A stretch of 64,000 nucleotides of DNA from assembly GCF_018139985.1 (NCBI RefSeq), contig NZ_JAGSOU010000003.1, positions 62,001 through 126,000 of the forward strand, given 5' to 3'. Below the pieces are notes generated by a model. It saw only the letters and a program-made list of their open reading frames with translations. It was not told the DNA's origin and ran no database searches. Below, piece after piece: positions 7,213 to 16,662 of this stretch. Numbering within the stretch: the stretch's first letter is position 1; every line of letters begins with the position of its first letter. The stretch comes from Actibacterium sp. MT2.3-13A. GTDB taxonomy: Bacteria > Pseudomonadota > Alphaproteobacteria > Rhodobacterales > Rhodobacteraceae. The translations under genes and the position numbers were made by a program.

Positions 7213-8898
7213 TCATTCGGTGCCGATCTTCTTGAAGGTCATGTCTGGCTGGGCGAGGTATTCGCGGCCCCGGAACATGCCCTGCCAGTACATCGGCGGC
7301 AGCATCCGCTCCTTCAGGAACCAGGCGCGGCGCGAGGGACGCTTGCCGTCGATGATCCATTCGGGGAAGGAGGGCATCAGCTTGCCGCCGTAGCCGAACT
7401 CGGCCAGCACGATCTTGCCGCGCTCCACCGTCAGCGGGCAGGAGCCGTAGCCGTCATACTGCGCCACCAGATCGTGACCATCGAGCACGGCGAGCGCGTT
7501 GACCGCGGCCACCGGGGCCTGCTTGCGCACGGCGGCGGCGGTCTTGGCGTTGGGCGTGCTGCAACCGTCGCCGAGGCCGAAGATGTTGGGGTATTTCCTG
7601 TGCTGCAACGTGGCCTGATCCACGTCCACCCAGCCTGCGGCGTCGGCCAGCGGCGAGGCCTTGATGAAGTCGAGGCCCGTTTGCGGCGGGCAGACATGCA
7701 TCATCCCGAACTCTTTCTCGACGGTGGTCGTGGTCTCGCCGTCGGTCACCTCGAAGGTGGCGACCTTGTTCGCGCCGTCCACCTTCACCAGGTTGTGGTT
7801 GAAGGACAGCGTGGCGTCGTAGCGTTCCACATATTCCATCAGCGCGGGGACATATTCGGGCACCCCGAAGAGCACCCCGCCGGCGTTGCAGAACTCCACG
7901 TCGATGTCCCTCAGGACCCCGGTGCGCAGCCAGTAGTCGGCCGACAGATACATCGCCTTCTGGGGCGCGCCGGCGCATTTGATCGGCATCGGCGGCTGGG
8001 TGAACAGCGCCTTGCCCTTGCGCAGGCCGCGCACCAGCTCCCAAGTATACGGCGCGAGGTCGTAGCGGTAGTTCGAGGTCACGCCGTTCTTGCCCAGCGT
8101 GGCGGACAGCCCCTCCACCGCGTCCCAGTTCAGCTTCAGTCCCGGCGCCACGATCAGAACCTCGTAGCCGTAGCGCTCGCCGTTCTCCAGCGCCACCTCG
8201 TTCTTCTCGGGCAGGAATCCGGCCACCGCGCCGCGGATCCATTTCACGCCGTCGGGCAGAACCTCGCCCATGCGGCGCATGGTCTGGCCCTTTTCGAACA
8301 CGCCGGCGCCGACCAGCGTCCAGCCGGGTTGATAGTAATGCTCCTCGCGCGGCTCGATGATCGCCACGCGGGCATGCGGGCGGCGCTTGAGCAGCGAGGC
8401 CGCGGTGGCCACGCCGCCCGCGCCGCCGCCCACGATCAGCACGTCGTAGCTTTCGGGGCGGGGGGTGTGGACCTCGGCGCCGAAACGCTCCTCCATCATC
8501 GGGCGCAGACCGCTGAGGTCATAGCCGGCCTTGGACGTGGCCGCGAGGATCGCGTCGGGCGACAGCATCTTGGCGCGGGTCAGCGCCCACAGCGTGGACG
8601 AGCGCGTGCCGGTCCGGCAATAGGCCAGGATCGGGCCCTTGCAGGTGCTCAGCACGTCCTCGAAGCTGCGGATCAGGTCGTCGGTGAACTGGCCGGGCTT
8701 GATCGGCAGGTAGCGGAACTCGACCCCCGCGGCGCGAGCGGCCTCGGCGATCTCGGCGGCGGGGGGCTGATCGTCGGCCTCGCCGTCGGGGCGGTTGCAG
8801 ACGATGGTCTTGTAGCCCGCCTGCACGGCCCGCGCGACATCGGCGGGGCGGATTTGCGGAGACGCCGCGAAGCTCGGCGCGATGGGTTTGATTTCCAA
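7213..8898 (-). CDS. sqr: DUF442 phosphatase/rhodanese-like domain fused to type II sulfide:quinone oxidoreductase
   Basis: 561-residue fusion. Residues about 1-125 are a DUF442 (Blh/TIGR01244-like) domain with the cysteine loop YCRTGTRSS. From about residue 135 an FAD enzyme follows (YDVLIVGGGAGGVATAASLL) that resembles eukaryotic-type (type II) SQR: PIKCAGAPQKAMYL carries one redox cysteine and GDGCSTPNAKTAAAV the other. It should oxidise sulfide to bound polysulfide or persulfide and reduce quinone at the membrane. Start choice: TTG at 8898 with GGGAGG five bases upstream; the frame upstream of it (to 8973) is a low-complexity Gly/Pro/Arg run crossing the operator. It lies directly downstream of the cbb operon but behind its own promoter. 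Confidence 0.85.
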   Translation of the reverse strand: MEIKPIAPSFAASPQIRPADVARAVQAGYKTIVCNRPDGEADDQPPAAEIAEAARAAGVEFRYLPIKPGQFTDDLIRSFEDVLSTCKGPILAYCRTGTRSSTLWALTRAKMLSPDAILAATSKAGYDLSGLRPMMEERFGAEVHTPRPESYDVLIVGGGAGGVATAASLLKRRPHARVAIIEPREEHYYQPGWTLVGAGVFEKGQTMRRMGEVLPDGVKWIRGAVAGFLPEKNEVALENGERYGYEVLIVAPGLKLNWDAVEGLSATLGKNGVTSNYRYDLAPYTWELVRGLRKGKALFTQPPMPIKCAGAPQKAMYLSADYWLRTGVLRDIDVEFCNAGGVLFGVPEYVPALMEYVERYDATLSFNHNLVKVDGANKVATFEVTDGETTTTVEKEFGMMHVCPPQTGLDFIKASPLADAAGWVDVDQATLQHRKYPNIFGLGDGCSTPNAKTAAAVRKQAPVAAVNALAVLDGHDLVAQYDGYGSCPLTVERGKIVLAEFGYGGKLMPSFPEWIIDGKRPSRRAWFLKERMLPPMYWQGMFRGREYLAQPDMTFKKIGTE

Positions 8899-8960
8899 AT
8901 TGACCTCCCAGATGGCGGGCGGACCGCGCGGGCCGCGCGGGCGCCCAAAAATCCCGACGC

Positions 8961-8990
8961 GCGAAACATACAAAAGTTTGAATGTTTCGC
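8961..8990 (-). promoter_or_regulatory. 30-base palindromic operator over the sqr promoter
   Basis: Outer arms GCGAAACAT (8961-8969) and ATGTTTCGC (8982-8990) pair perfectly. Inner CAAA/TTTG pair as well, giving 13 of 14 arm positions. Within it, ATAC-N8-GAAT (8968-8983) is one base from the ATTC-N8-GAAT element that I recall for the sulfide-responsive ArsR-family repressor SqrR. On the minus strand TTGCGA-N16-TATGTT could be the -35/-10 pair, so a bound repressor would block the promoter. No ArsR gene is in the window. Confidence 0.6.
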
Positions 8991-9030
8991 AAGAGCGCGG
9001 CGATCACATCTCGCCGCTTTTCGCCCCTTT

Positions 9031-9732
9031 TCAGCCCGCGAGCGCGGCGCGCAGGACCGGCGGCAGAGGTCCCGTCTCCAGCCCCTGCAGCCGCCAGTCG
9101 GCGGCCGAATGGTCCTCGTTCCGCGTGTAGGCCGAGGCAGTCATCGCCACCCGCAGCCCCGCGCCCCTGGCCGAGAGCAGCCCGTTCAGGCTGTCCTCGA
9201 AGGCGAGGCAATGATCGGCGGGCAGGGCGAGCTTGTCCAGCGCCAGAAGATAGAGATCGGGCGCCGGTTTCTGCGCTGCCACCATGTCGCCCGAGGCGAT
9301 CGCGTCGAACACCGCGTCCGCCGGCCGGCGCCAACAGCATCGGCAGAGCGCCTCGACGTTGCGCCGGCTGGTGGTGGTGGCCACGGCAAGCTTCAGCCCG
9401 GCCTCTCGCGCGGCCGCGACCAGGTCGGCCACGCCGGGGCGCAGCGACAGCCCGCCGCGCGCCAGGATCTCGCCGTAGCGGGCGGTTTTCTCCTGGTGAA
9501 GCTGCGCGATTTCGTCGTCGCCCAGGCGGGGGGCGCCCGCTGGCAACCCGTCCTGCCAGGCGCGCAGGCGCTCCTTTCCGCCAGCGGTTTTCAGGAGGCG
9601 TCCGTAAGTGTCCCGTCCCCAGTGCCAGCCGAGCCCGCGGTCGGCGAAGCTCCGGTTGAAGGCTTCGCGGTGCGCCTCCTCCGTCTCGGCGAGCGTGCCG
9701 TCGAGATCGAAGATCAGCGCGCGCAGCGTCAT
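9031..9732 (-). CDS. cbbY: CbbY, HAD-family sugar bisphosphate phosphatase
   Basis: 233-residue haloacid dehalogenase-type phosphatase. Motif I is FDLDGTLAETEEAHREAF near the N-terminus, motif II is VATTTS, and motif III/IV lie in KPAPDLY and AFEDSLNG. In red-type RuBisCO organisms CbbY dephosphorylates xylulose-1,5-bisphosphate, a dead-end inhibitor formed by RuBisCO. It is the last gene of the cbb operon and its ATG overlaps the cbbZ stop (ATGA). The family name is firm because of the operon. Confidence 0.88.
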   Translation of the reverse strand: MTLRALIFDLDGTLAETEEAHREAFNRSFADRGLGWHWGRDTYGRLLKTAGGKERLRAWQDGLPAGAPRLGDDEIAQLHQEKTARYGEILARGGLSLRPGVADLVAAAREAGLKLAVATTTSRRNVEALCRCCWRRPADAVFDAIASGDMVAAQKPAPDLYLLALDKLALPADHCLAFEDSLNGLLSARGAGLRVAMTASAYTRNEDHSAADWRLQGLETGPLPPVLRAALAG

Positions 9733-10388
9733 GCCGGGACGGGGGCGAGGCGGGCGACGATGCCGGGCAGGTCCGTGAAATCGGCGAAGGCGGCGTCGAA
9801 ACGCAGCTCCGCGACCGGGGATTTGCGGTAGCCCTCGGTGAACAGCGCGAAGGGCAGGGCGGCGCGCGCGGCGGTCTCGGCGTCCACCTCGCTGTCGCCG
9901 ACATAGACGGACCGTTCGCGCCCCAACGCCTGCGCCGCGGCTTGCAGCGGGGCCGGGTCGGGTTTCTTCACCGGCAGGGTATCGCCGCCCACCACCACCT
10001 CGAACAGGCGGTCGAGGTCGAAGATTTTCAGGATCTCGCGCGTCGGCCCCTCGGGCTTGTTGGTGCACAGGCCCAGACGCGCGCCGCCGTCGGCCAGCCC
10101 CTCGAGTACGCCGCGCACATTGGGGTAAAGCCGCGTCAGCGTCGCCGGGTCGGCGTTGTAATGGCGCATGAAGATGTCCAGCAACGCGGCGTGCCCTTCG
10201 GCACCGAGCCCGCGCGCGCGCATGATTCGCTCGACCAGCACCGGCACTCCGTTGCCGATGAAGCCGCGGATGGCGTCGTAGCTGAGCGCCTCCTGGCCGA
10301 TCTCGGCCAGCATCCGGTTGGCGGCGGCGTGGATGTCGGGCGCGCTGTCGATCAGCGTGCCGTCGAGGTCGAAAATCACCGCGCGCAT
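9729..10388 (-). CDS. cbbZ: CbbZ, phosphoglycolate phosphatase
   Basis: 219-residue HAD phosphatase (Gph/CbbZ group): nucleophile motif VIFDLDGTLIDS, GLCTNKPEG for motif II, and KKPDPAPL with YVGDSEVDAETA for motifs III and IV. It hydrolyses 2-phosphoglycolate, the product of RuBisCO oxygenation, to glycolate. The ATG at 10388 (MRAVIFDLDG) is preferred over the one at 10403 because GGAAGGA sits at the right distance before it and it overlaps the redoxin stop as TGATG. Co-transcribed with cbbY. Confidence 0.88.
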   Translation of the reverse strand: MRAVIFDLDGTLIDSAPDIHAAANRMLAEIGQEALSYDAIRGFIGNGVPVLVERIMRARGLGAEGHAALLDIFMRHYNADPATLTRLYPNVRGVLEGLADGGARLGLCTNKPEGPTREILKIFDLDRLFEVVVGGDTLPVKKPDPAPLQAAAQALGRERSVYVGDSEVDAETAARAALPFALFTEGYRKSPVAELRFDAAFADFTDLPGIVARLAPVPA

Positions 10389-10942
10389 CAGGCGTCCTTC
10401 CATTTGATCGAGCAGCCCATGGAGGGAACCTGCTCCGCCGGGCCTTTCCCTGTCTCGGCAACCTGTTTCATCGCCTCGAAAAGGTCGCGGCGCAGGTCGG
10501 GCGGCCCGGCCTCTTTGCGCGAGGCATCGAGGCGCCCGCGGTATTGCAGGCCCAGACCGGCGTCGAAGCCGAAGAAATCGGGCGTGCAGGCGGCGCCGTA
10601 GGCGCGCGCCACCTGCTGGCTCTCGTCATGCAGATAGGGAAAGGGCAGGGCGCGTTCCGCGGCCAGCGCCGTCATCTCGTCGAACCCGTCGGCGGGGTAG
10701 GCCGCGGCGTCGTTCGAACTGATCGCCACGACGCCCACACCCAGCGCCTGCAGATCCTGCGCGTCGCGGATGATCCGGTCCAGAACCGCCTGCACATAGG
10801 GGCAGTGGTTGCAGATGAACATCACCAGCGTGCCCCTCTCCCCCGCCACTTCGGCCAGGCGCCATGTCCGGCCATCGGTGCCGGGCAGCGCGAAATCGGG
10901 CGCGCGCCAGCCGAAATCGCAGACCGGGGGAGAGACGGGCAT
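10388..10942 (-). CDS. Thioredoxin-fold (AhpC/TSA-like) protein with CNHCPY motif
   Basis: 184 residues, cytoplasmic, no signal peptide. Thioredoxin-like fold with APDFALPGTDGRTWRLAEV and the motif MFICNHCPYVQAV near residue 45, typical of the PRX_like1 (redoxin) group. The C-H-C-P arrangement suggests a redox or peroxiredoxin-like activity, but the substrate is unknown. ATG 10942 is used; GTG at 10945 would add one residue. It overlaps the MBL gene stop (TGATG) and the cbbZ start, so it is part of the cbb transcript. Its presence between cbbE and cbbZ is not part of the usual cbb set. Confidence 0.75.
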   Translation of the reverse strand: MPVSPPVCDFGWRAPDFALPGTDGRTWRLAEVAGERGTLVMFICNHCPYVQAVLDRIIRDAQDLQALGVGVVAISSNDAAAYPADGFDEMTALAAERALPFPYLHDESQQVARAYGAACTPDFFGFDAGLGLQYRGRLDASRKEAGPPDLRRDLFEAMKQVAETGKGPAEQVPSMGCSIKWKDA

Positions 10943-11886
10943 CACTCGAACTCCATTTCCGCGAAGACCACCCCGGCGTTCTTGGTGGCCAGCTCGTTAT
11001 AGGTGTCGAGATGTTCATAGGGCGACTGGTCGACGTAATAGGCGTCGTCCAGCGCGCCGCCGTTTTCCAGGTGCTCGCCGATCTTGCCGCGCAGGTATTT
11101 CAGGTAGCCCACGGTGTGGTTGCGGACCTGCGCCAGGTTGGTCGGGTTGCCGTGGCCGGGGATGATGTAGGCGGGGTTCATCGGCTCCAGCGCGGTCTCC
11201 CAGGTTTCGATCCAGCAGCTTGTGCAGGTCTCGGTGAAGATCGGGGGCATGCGGCCGTTGAAGGCGATGTCGCCCGCGATCATCAGGTTCTGCTCGGGCA
11301 GCCAGACCTGGGTGTCGCCGGGGCTGTGCGCGGGGCCGAGGTGCAGCACCTCGATGCGCATGCCGCCCATCTCGATGTCGTAGCGGTCCTCGAAGGTGAT
11401 GGTCGGCGCGACCAGCCGGGTGCCCTCGGAATTCTCGCGGGCATAGCGCTTCATCCCCTCAAGGATCTGCGGGCCGTATTCCTCGAATTCGGCGGCGGCC
11501 TCGACATGGGCCAGAACGTCGATCCCCTGATCCGTCCAGTAGTTGTTGCCGAGCATGGCGTGGCCCTGGCCGTTCTCGTTGATCACCAGCTTCACCGGCT
11601 GGCCGGTGACCTCGCGGATCTCGGCATGCAGCGCCTCGGCCAGTTTGGCGTTGGCGCCGCCGTTGATCACGATCACCCCGTCTCCGGTGACGATGAAGCT
11701 GAGGTTGTTGTTGTGGCCGGCGTTCTCATAGGTCGGCGGCGCTGTTGCGCCGATCGCCGACCAGACATTCGGGATCACCTCGAACGGTTTGTCGTAAAGC
11801 ACCGATTGCGGGTATTTGTCGGCGATTGTCTCGTCGGCAAAGGCGGGCATGGCGATACATGCCACCAAAATGGCTTTGCGGATCAT
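10942..11886 (-). CDS. Secreted metallo-beta-lactamase-fold protein with degenerate zinc motif
   Basis: 314 residues. An N-terminal signal peptide (MIRKAILVACIAMPAFA) is followed by an MBL-fold domain similar to SoxH/quinoprotein-relay metallohydrolases. The key first motif HxHxDH is replaced by NENGQGH (residues about 103-109), leaving only the last histidine. The later ligands look intact: GPAHSPGDTQ, MIAGDIAF and IPGHGNPT. A CTSC pair lies near the middle. ATG 11886 follows GGGAGA. It is coupled to the redoxin gene and lies 65 bases after cbbE. It may bind one metal or act as a non-hydrolytic relative; the substrate is unknown. Confidence 0.75.
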   Translation of the reverse strand: MIRKAILVACIAMPAFADETIADKYPQSVLYDKPFEVIPNVWSAIGATAPPTYENAGHNNNLSFIVTGDGVIVINGGANAKLAEALHAEIREVTGQPVKLVINENGQGHAMLGNNYWTDQGIDVLAHVEAAAEFEEYGPQILEGMKRYARENSEGTRLVAPTITFEDRYDIEMGGMRIEVLHLGPAHSPGDTQVWLPEQNLMIAGDIAFNGRMPPIFTETCTSCWIETWETALEPMNPAYIIPGHGNPTNLAQVRNHTVGYLKYLRGKIGEHLENGGALDDAYYVDQSPYEHLDTYNELATKNAGVVFAEMEFE

Positions 11887-11921
11887 CAAATGGTCTCCCT
11901 TCTACTCCGGGCGCGAGCATA

Positions 11922-11939
11922 GACATATTCGCATATGTC
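11922..11939. promoter_or_regulatory. 18-base perfect palindrome upstream of the MBL gene
   Basis: GACATAT (11922-11928) and ATATGTC (11933-11939) flank TCGC. This AT-rich dyad in very GC-rich DNA lies 36 bases upstream of the MBL start, between it and cbbE, and resembles an ArsR/SmtB- or TetR-type operator. It suggests the MBL-redoxin-cbbZ-cbbY part has its own control. Confidence 0.5.
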
Positions 11940-11951
11940 GCGCCAGAGGGG

Positions 11952-12650
11952 TCAGGCCGCCTTCCGCGCCCCCTCGGCCGCGGCGCGGATGGTGCGGATG
12001 TTTTCGCCATAGACGCTCGGATTGTCGACCGAGCCGCCCTTGAACACCGCCGAGCCCGCGACCAGAACGTCGGCGCCCGCCGCCGACATCAGCGGCGCGG
12101 TCTCGGGCGTGATGCCGCCGTCGATCTCGATATGGATGGGGCGGTCGCCGATCATCGCGCGCAGCTTCTTCACCTTGTCGATCTGCGAGTGGATGAATTT
12201 CTGCCCGCCGAAGCCCGGGTTCACCGTCATCACGCAGACCAGATCCACCATGTCGAGCAGGTATTCCACATCCTCGATCCCCGAGCCTGGGTTGATCGCC
12301 AGCCCTGCCTTGGCGCCCGCGCCGCGGATCGCCTGCAGCGTGCGGTGGATATGCGGCCCGGCCTCCAGATGCGCGGTGATGATGTCGGCGCCCGCCTCGG
12401 CGAAGGCGTCGATATAGGGATCGACCGGCGAGATCATCAGATGCACGTCCATCACCGTCTTGATATGCGGCCGGATCGCGGCGCAGAGCGGCGGACCGAA
12501 GGTCAGGTTGGGCACGAAATGCCCGTCCATCACGTCCACATGCACCCAGTCGCAGCCCTGCGCCTCGATTGCCCGGATCTCTTGGCCGAAATTGGCGAAA
12601 TCGGCCGACAGGATCGACGGCGCGATCTTGATGGAACGGTCGAAGCTCAT
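11952..12650 (-). CDS. cbbE: Ribulose-phosphate 3-epimerase (CbbE)
   Basis: 232-residue TIM-barrel enzyme (also called Rpe) that interconverts ribulose-5-phosphate and xylulose-5-phosphate in RuBP regeneration. Family motifs are [51 protein letters not shown] and [12 protein letters not shown], which carry the metal and phosphate ligands. Length is normal. The ATG at 12650 overlaps the cbbX stop (ATGA). Confidence 0.95.
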   Translation of the reverse strand: MSFDRSIKIAPSILSADFANFGQEIRAIEAQGCDWVHVDVMDGHFVPNLTFGPPLCAAIRPHIKTVMDVHLMISPVDPYIDAFAEAGADIITAHLEAGPHIHRTLQAIRGAGAKAGLAINPGSGIEDVEYLLDMVDLVCVMTVNPGFGGQKFIHSQIDKVKKLRAMIGDRPIHIEIDGGITPETAPLMSAAGADVLVAGSAVFKGGSVDNPSVYGENIRTIRAAAEGARKAA

Positions 12651-13594
12651 CTCTGTTCTCCCTCATGGCTGGGGCGGTCCACGTCGAGCCCGCCCCGGAA
12701 GACGCGGCTGGCGCGGATGTCTTCCTCGCAGATGGTGCTCAGGTCGTCCGCCGTCAACGGGCCCTTGGCTTCCGTAAACAACCGGTTCGCCTGGCGCAAG
12801 CGGGCCCGGTCCAGCGCGTTGCGGATCGACCGGGCGTTGGCGAAATGCGGCTGGGCGCGGCGCAACGCGATATAGTCCTCCAGCGCCGCCTTCGCGCCGG
12901 CGTCGAGGCGATAGTTCTGCTCGCCGAGCATCTGCTCGGAAATCTCCATCAGCTGGCCGTCGGAGTAATCGGGAAACTCGACGTGATGGGCGATGCGCGA
13001 CCGGAAGCCGGGGTTGGCGGAAAAGAACCTGTCCATCCGGTCGGCGTAGCCGGCCATGATCACCACCAGGTCGTCGCGGTTGTTCTCCATCACCTGCAGC
13101 AGGATCTCGATCGCCTCCTGCCCATAGTCGCGCTCGTTGTCCGGGCGGTAGAGGTAATAGGCCTCGTCGATGAACAGCACTCCGCCCATCGCCTTCTTCA
13201 GCACTTCCTTGGTCTTGGGCGCGGTGTGGCCGATATACTGGCCCACCAGGTCGTCGCGGGTGACGCTGACCAGATGCCCCTTGCGAACATAGCCCAGCCG
13301 GTGCAGCAGCCCCGCCATCTTCATCGCCACCGTGGTCTTGCCGGTGCCGGGATTGCCGGTGAAGCTCATGTGCAGGGTGGGGGTCTCGTGGCTTAGCCCC
13401 ATGGATTTGCGCGCCCGCTCCACCAGCAGCAGCGCGGCGATCTCGCGGATGCGCCGCTTCACCGGCTCCAGACCGATCAGCTCCTCGTCCAACTCGCGCA
13501 ACACCTCGCCCACGCCCGAGGCTTCGTATTCGGCCGCCAGGTCCACGCTCTGCGGACGCTCCTCTCCGGCCGCGGCCGGGGTTTCGGAATTCAT
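12647..13594 (-). CDS. cbbX: CbbX, red-type RuBisCO activase
   Basis: 315-residue AAA+ protein. Walker [12 protein letters not shown] lies near residues 78-88, Walker [14 protein letters not shown] near 138-150, and an arginine-finger region around ANPGFRSRI. CbbX hexamers pull the C-terminal tail of red-type CbbL to release inhibitory sugar phosphates from RuBisCO. It follows cbbS after a strong hairpin and a repeat motif, and overlaps cbbE. Confidence 0.95.
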   Translation of the reverse strand: MNSETPAAAGEERPQSVDLAAEYEASGVGEVLRELDEELIGLEPVKRRIREIAALLLVERARKSMGLSHETPTLHMSFTGNPGTGKTTVAMKMAGLLHRLGYVRKGHLVSVTRDDLVGQYIGHTAPKTKEVLKKAMGGVLFIDEAYYLYRPDNERDYGQEAIEILLQVMENNRDDLVVIMAGYADRMDRFFSANPGFRSRIAHHVEFPDYSDGQLMEISEQMLGEQNYRLDAGAKAALEDYIALRRAQPHFANARSIRNALDRARLRQANRLFTEAKGPLTADDLSTICEEDIRASRVFRGGLDVDRPSHEGEQR

Positions 13595-13609
13595 CGCGCC
13601 TCTCCCTTT

Positions 13610-13640
13610 TTCTTCTGGCTGGAAATATCCCGGGGGGTCC
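13610..13640 (-). repeat. Intergenic motif, copy 2 (diverged), between cbbS and cbbX
   Basis: Read on the minus strand it is CCGGGATATTTCCAGCCAGA followed by AGAA, the same layout as copies 1 and 3 but with CCAGCC in place of GGGGCC/TGGGCC. A GC hairpin (13639-13658) precedes it and the cbbX ribosome site follows. Confidence 0.5.
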
Positions 13641-13658
13641 GGGGGGCTGGCCCCCCGG
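13639..13658 (-). terminator. Hairpin between cbbS and cbbX
   Basis: CCGGGGGG (13639-13646) and CCCCCCGG (13651-13658) pair perfectly around CTGG, 12 bases after the cbbS stop. There is no T-run. It probably acts as an attenuator or a 3' stabiliser of the abundant cbbLS message, lowering cbbX expression; this is inference from position. Confidence 0.55.
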
Positions 13659-13670
13659 CCCGGTCGCCGC

Positions 13671-14060
13671 TCAGCGCCGCACGTCCCAGGCGTATTTCTG
13701 GGCGCGGTCCACGAAATCCGTGCGCTGCATGTGGATCGTGGGCTCCTCGGCCGGGCGATTCACGATGAAGGACATCTTCACCGATTCCACCCCGCGCTCG
13801 TCGCAGAAGGCGTTGATGCGGATGTATTTCCCGCCATGCGCCGTGCGGCAGCCGTCCAGTTCCATCATCACGCCCTTGGCGTCGCGCAGGTCGAACATGG
13901 GGTTGCCCCACATCTCCCAATAGGTGTTCCGCGGATGCGGGTCGCCGGTGTATTCGATCCCGATCGCCCAGCCGTTTTCCAGACAATATTCCACCTGGCG
14001 GGTGATCTGGACATCGTCGAGGTCGGGCAGGAACGAAAAGCAGCCTTGAGTGATACGCAT
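13671..14060 (-). CDS. cbbS: RuBisCO small subunit, form IC
   Basis: 129 residues ([16 protein letters not shown] ... [21 protein letters not shown]). The conserved NGWA and the [16 protein letters not shown] block identify RbcS. The C-terminal extension past residue 110 ([20 protein letters not shown]) is characteristic of red-type small subunits, where it helps assemble the holoenzyme. Start 14060 has GGAGACC upstream. It lies 12 bases after cbbL. Confidence 0.96.
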   Translation of the reverse strand: MRITQGCFSFLPDLDDVQITRQVEYCLENGWAIGIEYTGDPHPRNTYWEMWGNPMFDLRDAKGVMMELDGCRTAHGGKYIRINAFCDERGVESVKMSFIVNRPAEEPTIHMQRTDFVDRAQKYAWDVRR

Positions 14061-14072
14061 GTCGTGGTCTCC

Positions 14073-15566
<1,494 letters not shown>

Positions 15567-15571
15567 TCAGC

Positions 15572-16651
15572 TCAGGCGGCTTGGGCCGCTTCTGTTTTGG
15601 GGTCGAGGCTGCCATCGGCGTAGCGCGCAGCCATGTCGTCGAGGTCGATGACCTTGATCCGCGAGGCGTGGCCGGCGGTGCCGAAACGCTCGAAGCGGTC
15701 GCGGCAGAGATCCTCCATCTCCTTCATCGCCGGCACGAGGAACTTGCGCGGGTCGAATTCCTGCGGTTTCTCGGTGGCGACCTTGCGGAACTGGCCGGTC
15801 ATGGCCATCCGGCAATCGGTGTCGATGTTGACCTTGCGCACGCCCATGTGGATGCCCTTCTCGATCTCCTCGACGGGCACGCCGTAGGTCTGGGGCATCT
15901 CGCCGCCGAATTCGTTGATCAGATCCTGGAGGTATTGCGGCACGCTCGACGAGCCATGCATTACCAGATGGGTGTTGGGCAGCTTGCGGTGGATCGCCTC
16001 GATGGTGGACATCGACAGGATGTCGCCGGTGGGCTTGCGGGTGAACTTGTAGGCGCCGTGCGAGGTGCCGCAGGCGATGGCCAGCGCGTCGCACTTGGTC
16101 TTCAGCACGAAATCGACGGCCTGATCGGGGTCGGTCAGCAGCTGGTCATGGCTGAGCTTGCCCTCGGCGCCCGAGCCGTCCTCGGCCGCGGCCTCGCCGG
16201 TCTCGAGGCTGCCCAGCACGCCCAGCTCGCCCTCGACCGAGGCGCCGACCCAATGGGCCATGTCCGCCACCCGCCTGGTGATGTCCACGTTATACTCGTA
16301 GGAGGCCGGCGTCTTCATGTCCGCCTCAAGCGAGCCGTCCATCATGACGGAGGTGAAGCCGTGCCGGATCGCCGTCATGCAGGTGGCCTCGTTGTTGCCG
16401 TGGTCCTGGTGCAGGCAGACCGGGATATCGGGATACATCTCGGCCAGCGCCTGCACCATGTGGCGCAGCATGATGTCGCCGGCGTATTTGCGCGCGCCGC
16501 GGCTGGCCTGAAGGATCACCGGCGCGTCCACCGCCTTGGCCGCCTTCATGATGGCGAGGCCCTGTTCCATGTTGTTGATGTTGAAGGCCGGAACGCCGTA
16601 GCCGTGCTCGGCCGCGTGATCCAGAAGTTGCCTCAGGGTGATAAGTGCCAT
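15572..16651 (-). CDS. cbbA: Class II fructose-bisphosphate aldolase (CbbA)
   Basis: 359-residue zinc-dependent aldolase that condenses glyceraldehyde-3-phosphate with DHAP (and makes sedoheptulose bisphosphate in the Calvin cycle). Motifs are [13 protein letters not shown], the zinc and substrate residues of [35 protein letters not shown] and VNIDTD. Start ATG 16651 with GGAGGG upstream; the longer frame to 16726 overlaps pgk and is rejected. The Asp of QDHG is the catalytic acid in this family. Confidence 0.95.
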   Translation of the reverse strand: MALITLRQLLDHAAEHGYGVPAFNINNMEQGLAIMKAAKAVDAPVILQASRGARKYAGDIMLRHMVQALAEMYPDIPVCLHQDHGNNEATCMTAIRHGFTSVMMDGSLEADMKTPASYEYNVDITRRVADMAHWVGASVEGELGVLGSLETGEAAAEDGSGAEGKLSHDQLLTDPDQAVDFVLKTKCDALAIACGTSHGAYKFTRKPTGDILSMSTIEAIHRKLPNTHLVMHGSSSVPQYLQDLINEFGGEMPQTYGVPVEEIEKGIHMGVRKVNIDTDCRMAMTGQFRKVATEKPQEFDPRKFLVPAMKEMEDLCRDRFERFGTAGHASRIKVIDLDDMAARYADGSLDPKTEAAQAA

Positions 16652-16662
16652 TGTGCCCTCCT

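Noticed and set aside
9031-9732. CbbY as a second phosphoglycolate phosphatase
   Set aside because: Position at the end of the cbb operon next to cbbZ and red-type RuBisCO favours the xylulose-bisphosphate phosphatase role.
6895-9831. 978-codon open frame on the + strand across the sqr and cbbY region
   Set aside because: Antisense to the SQR fusion and cbbY, crosses a clear bidirectional terminator, and has the composition of a GC shadow.
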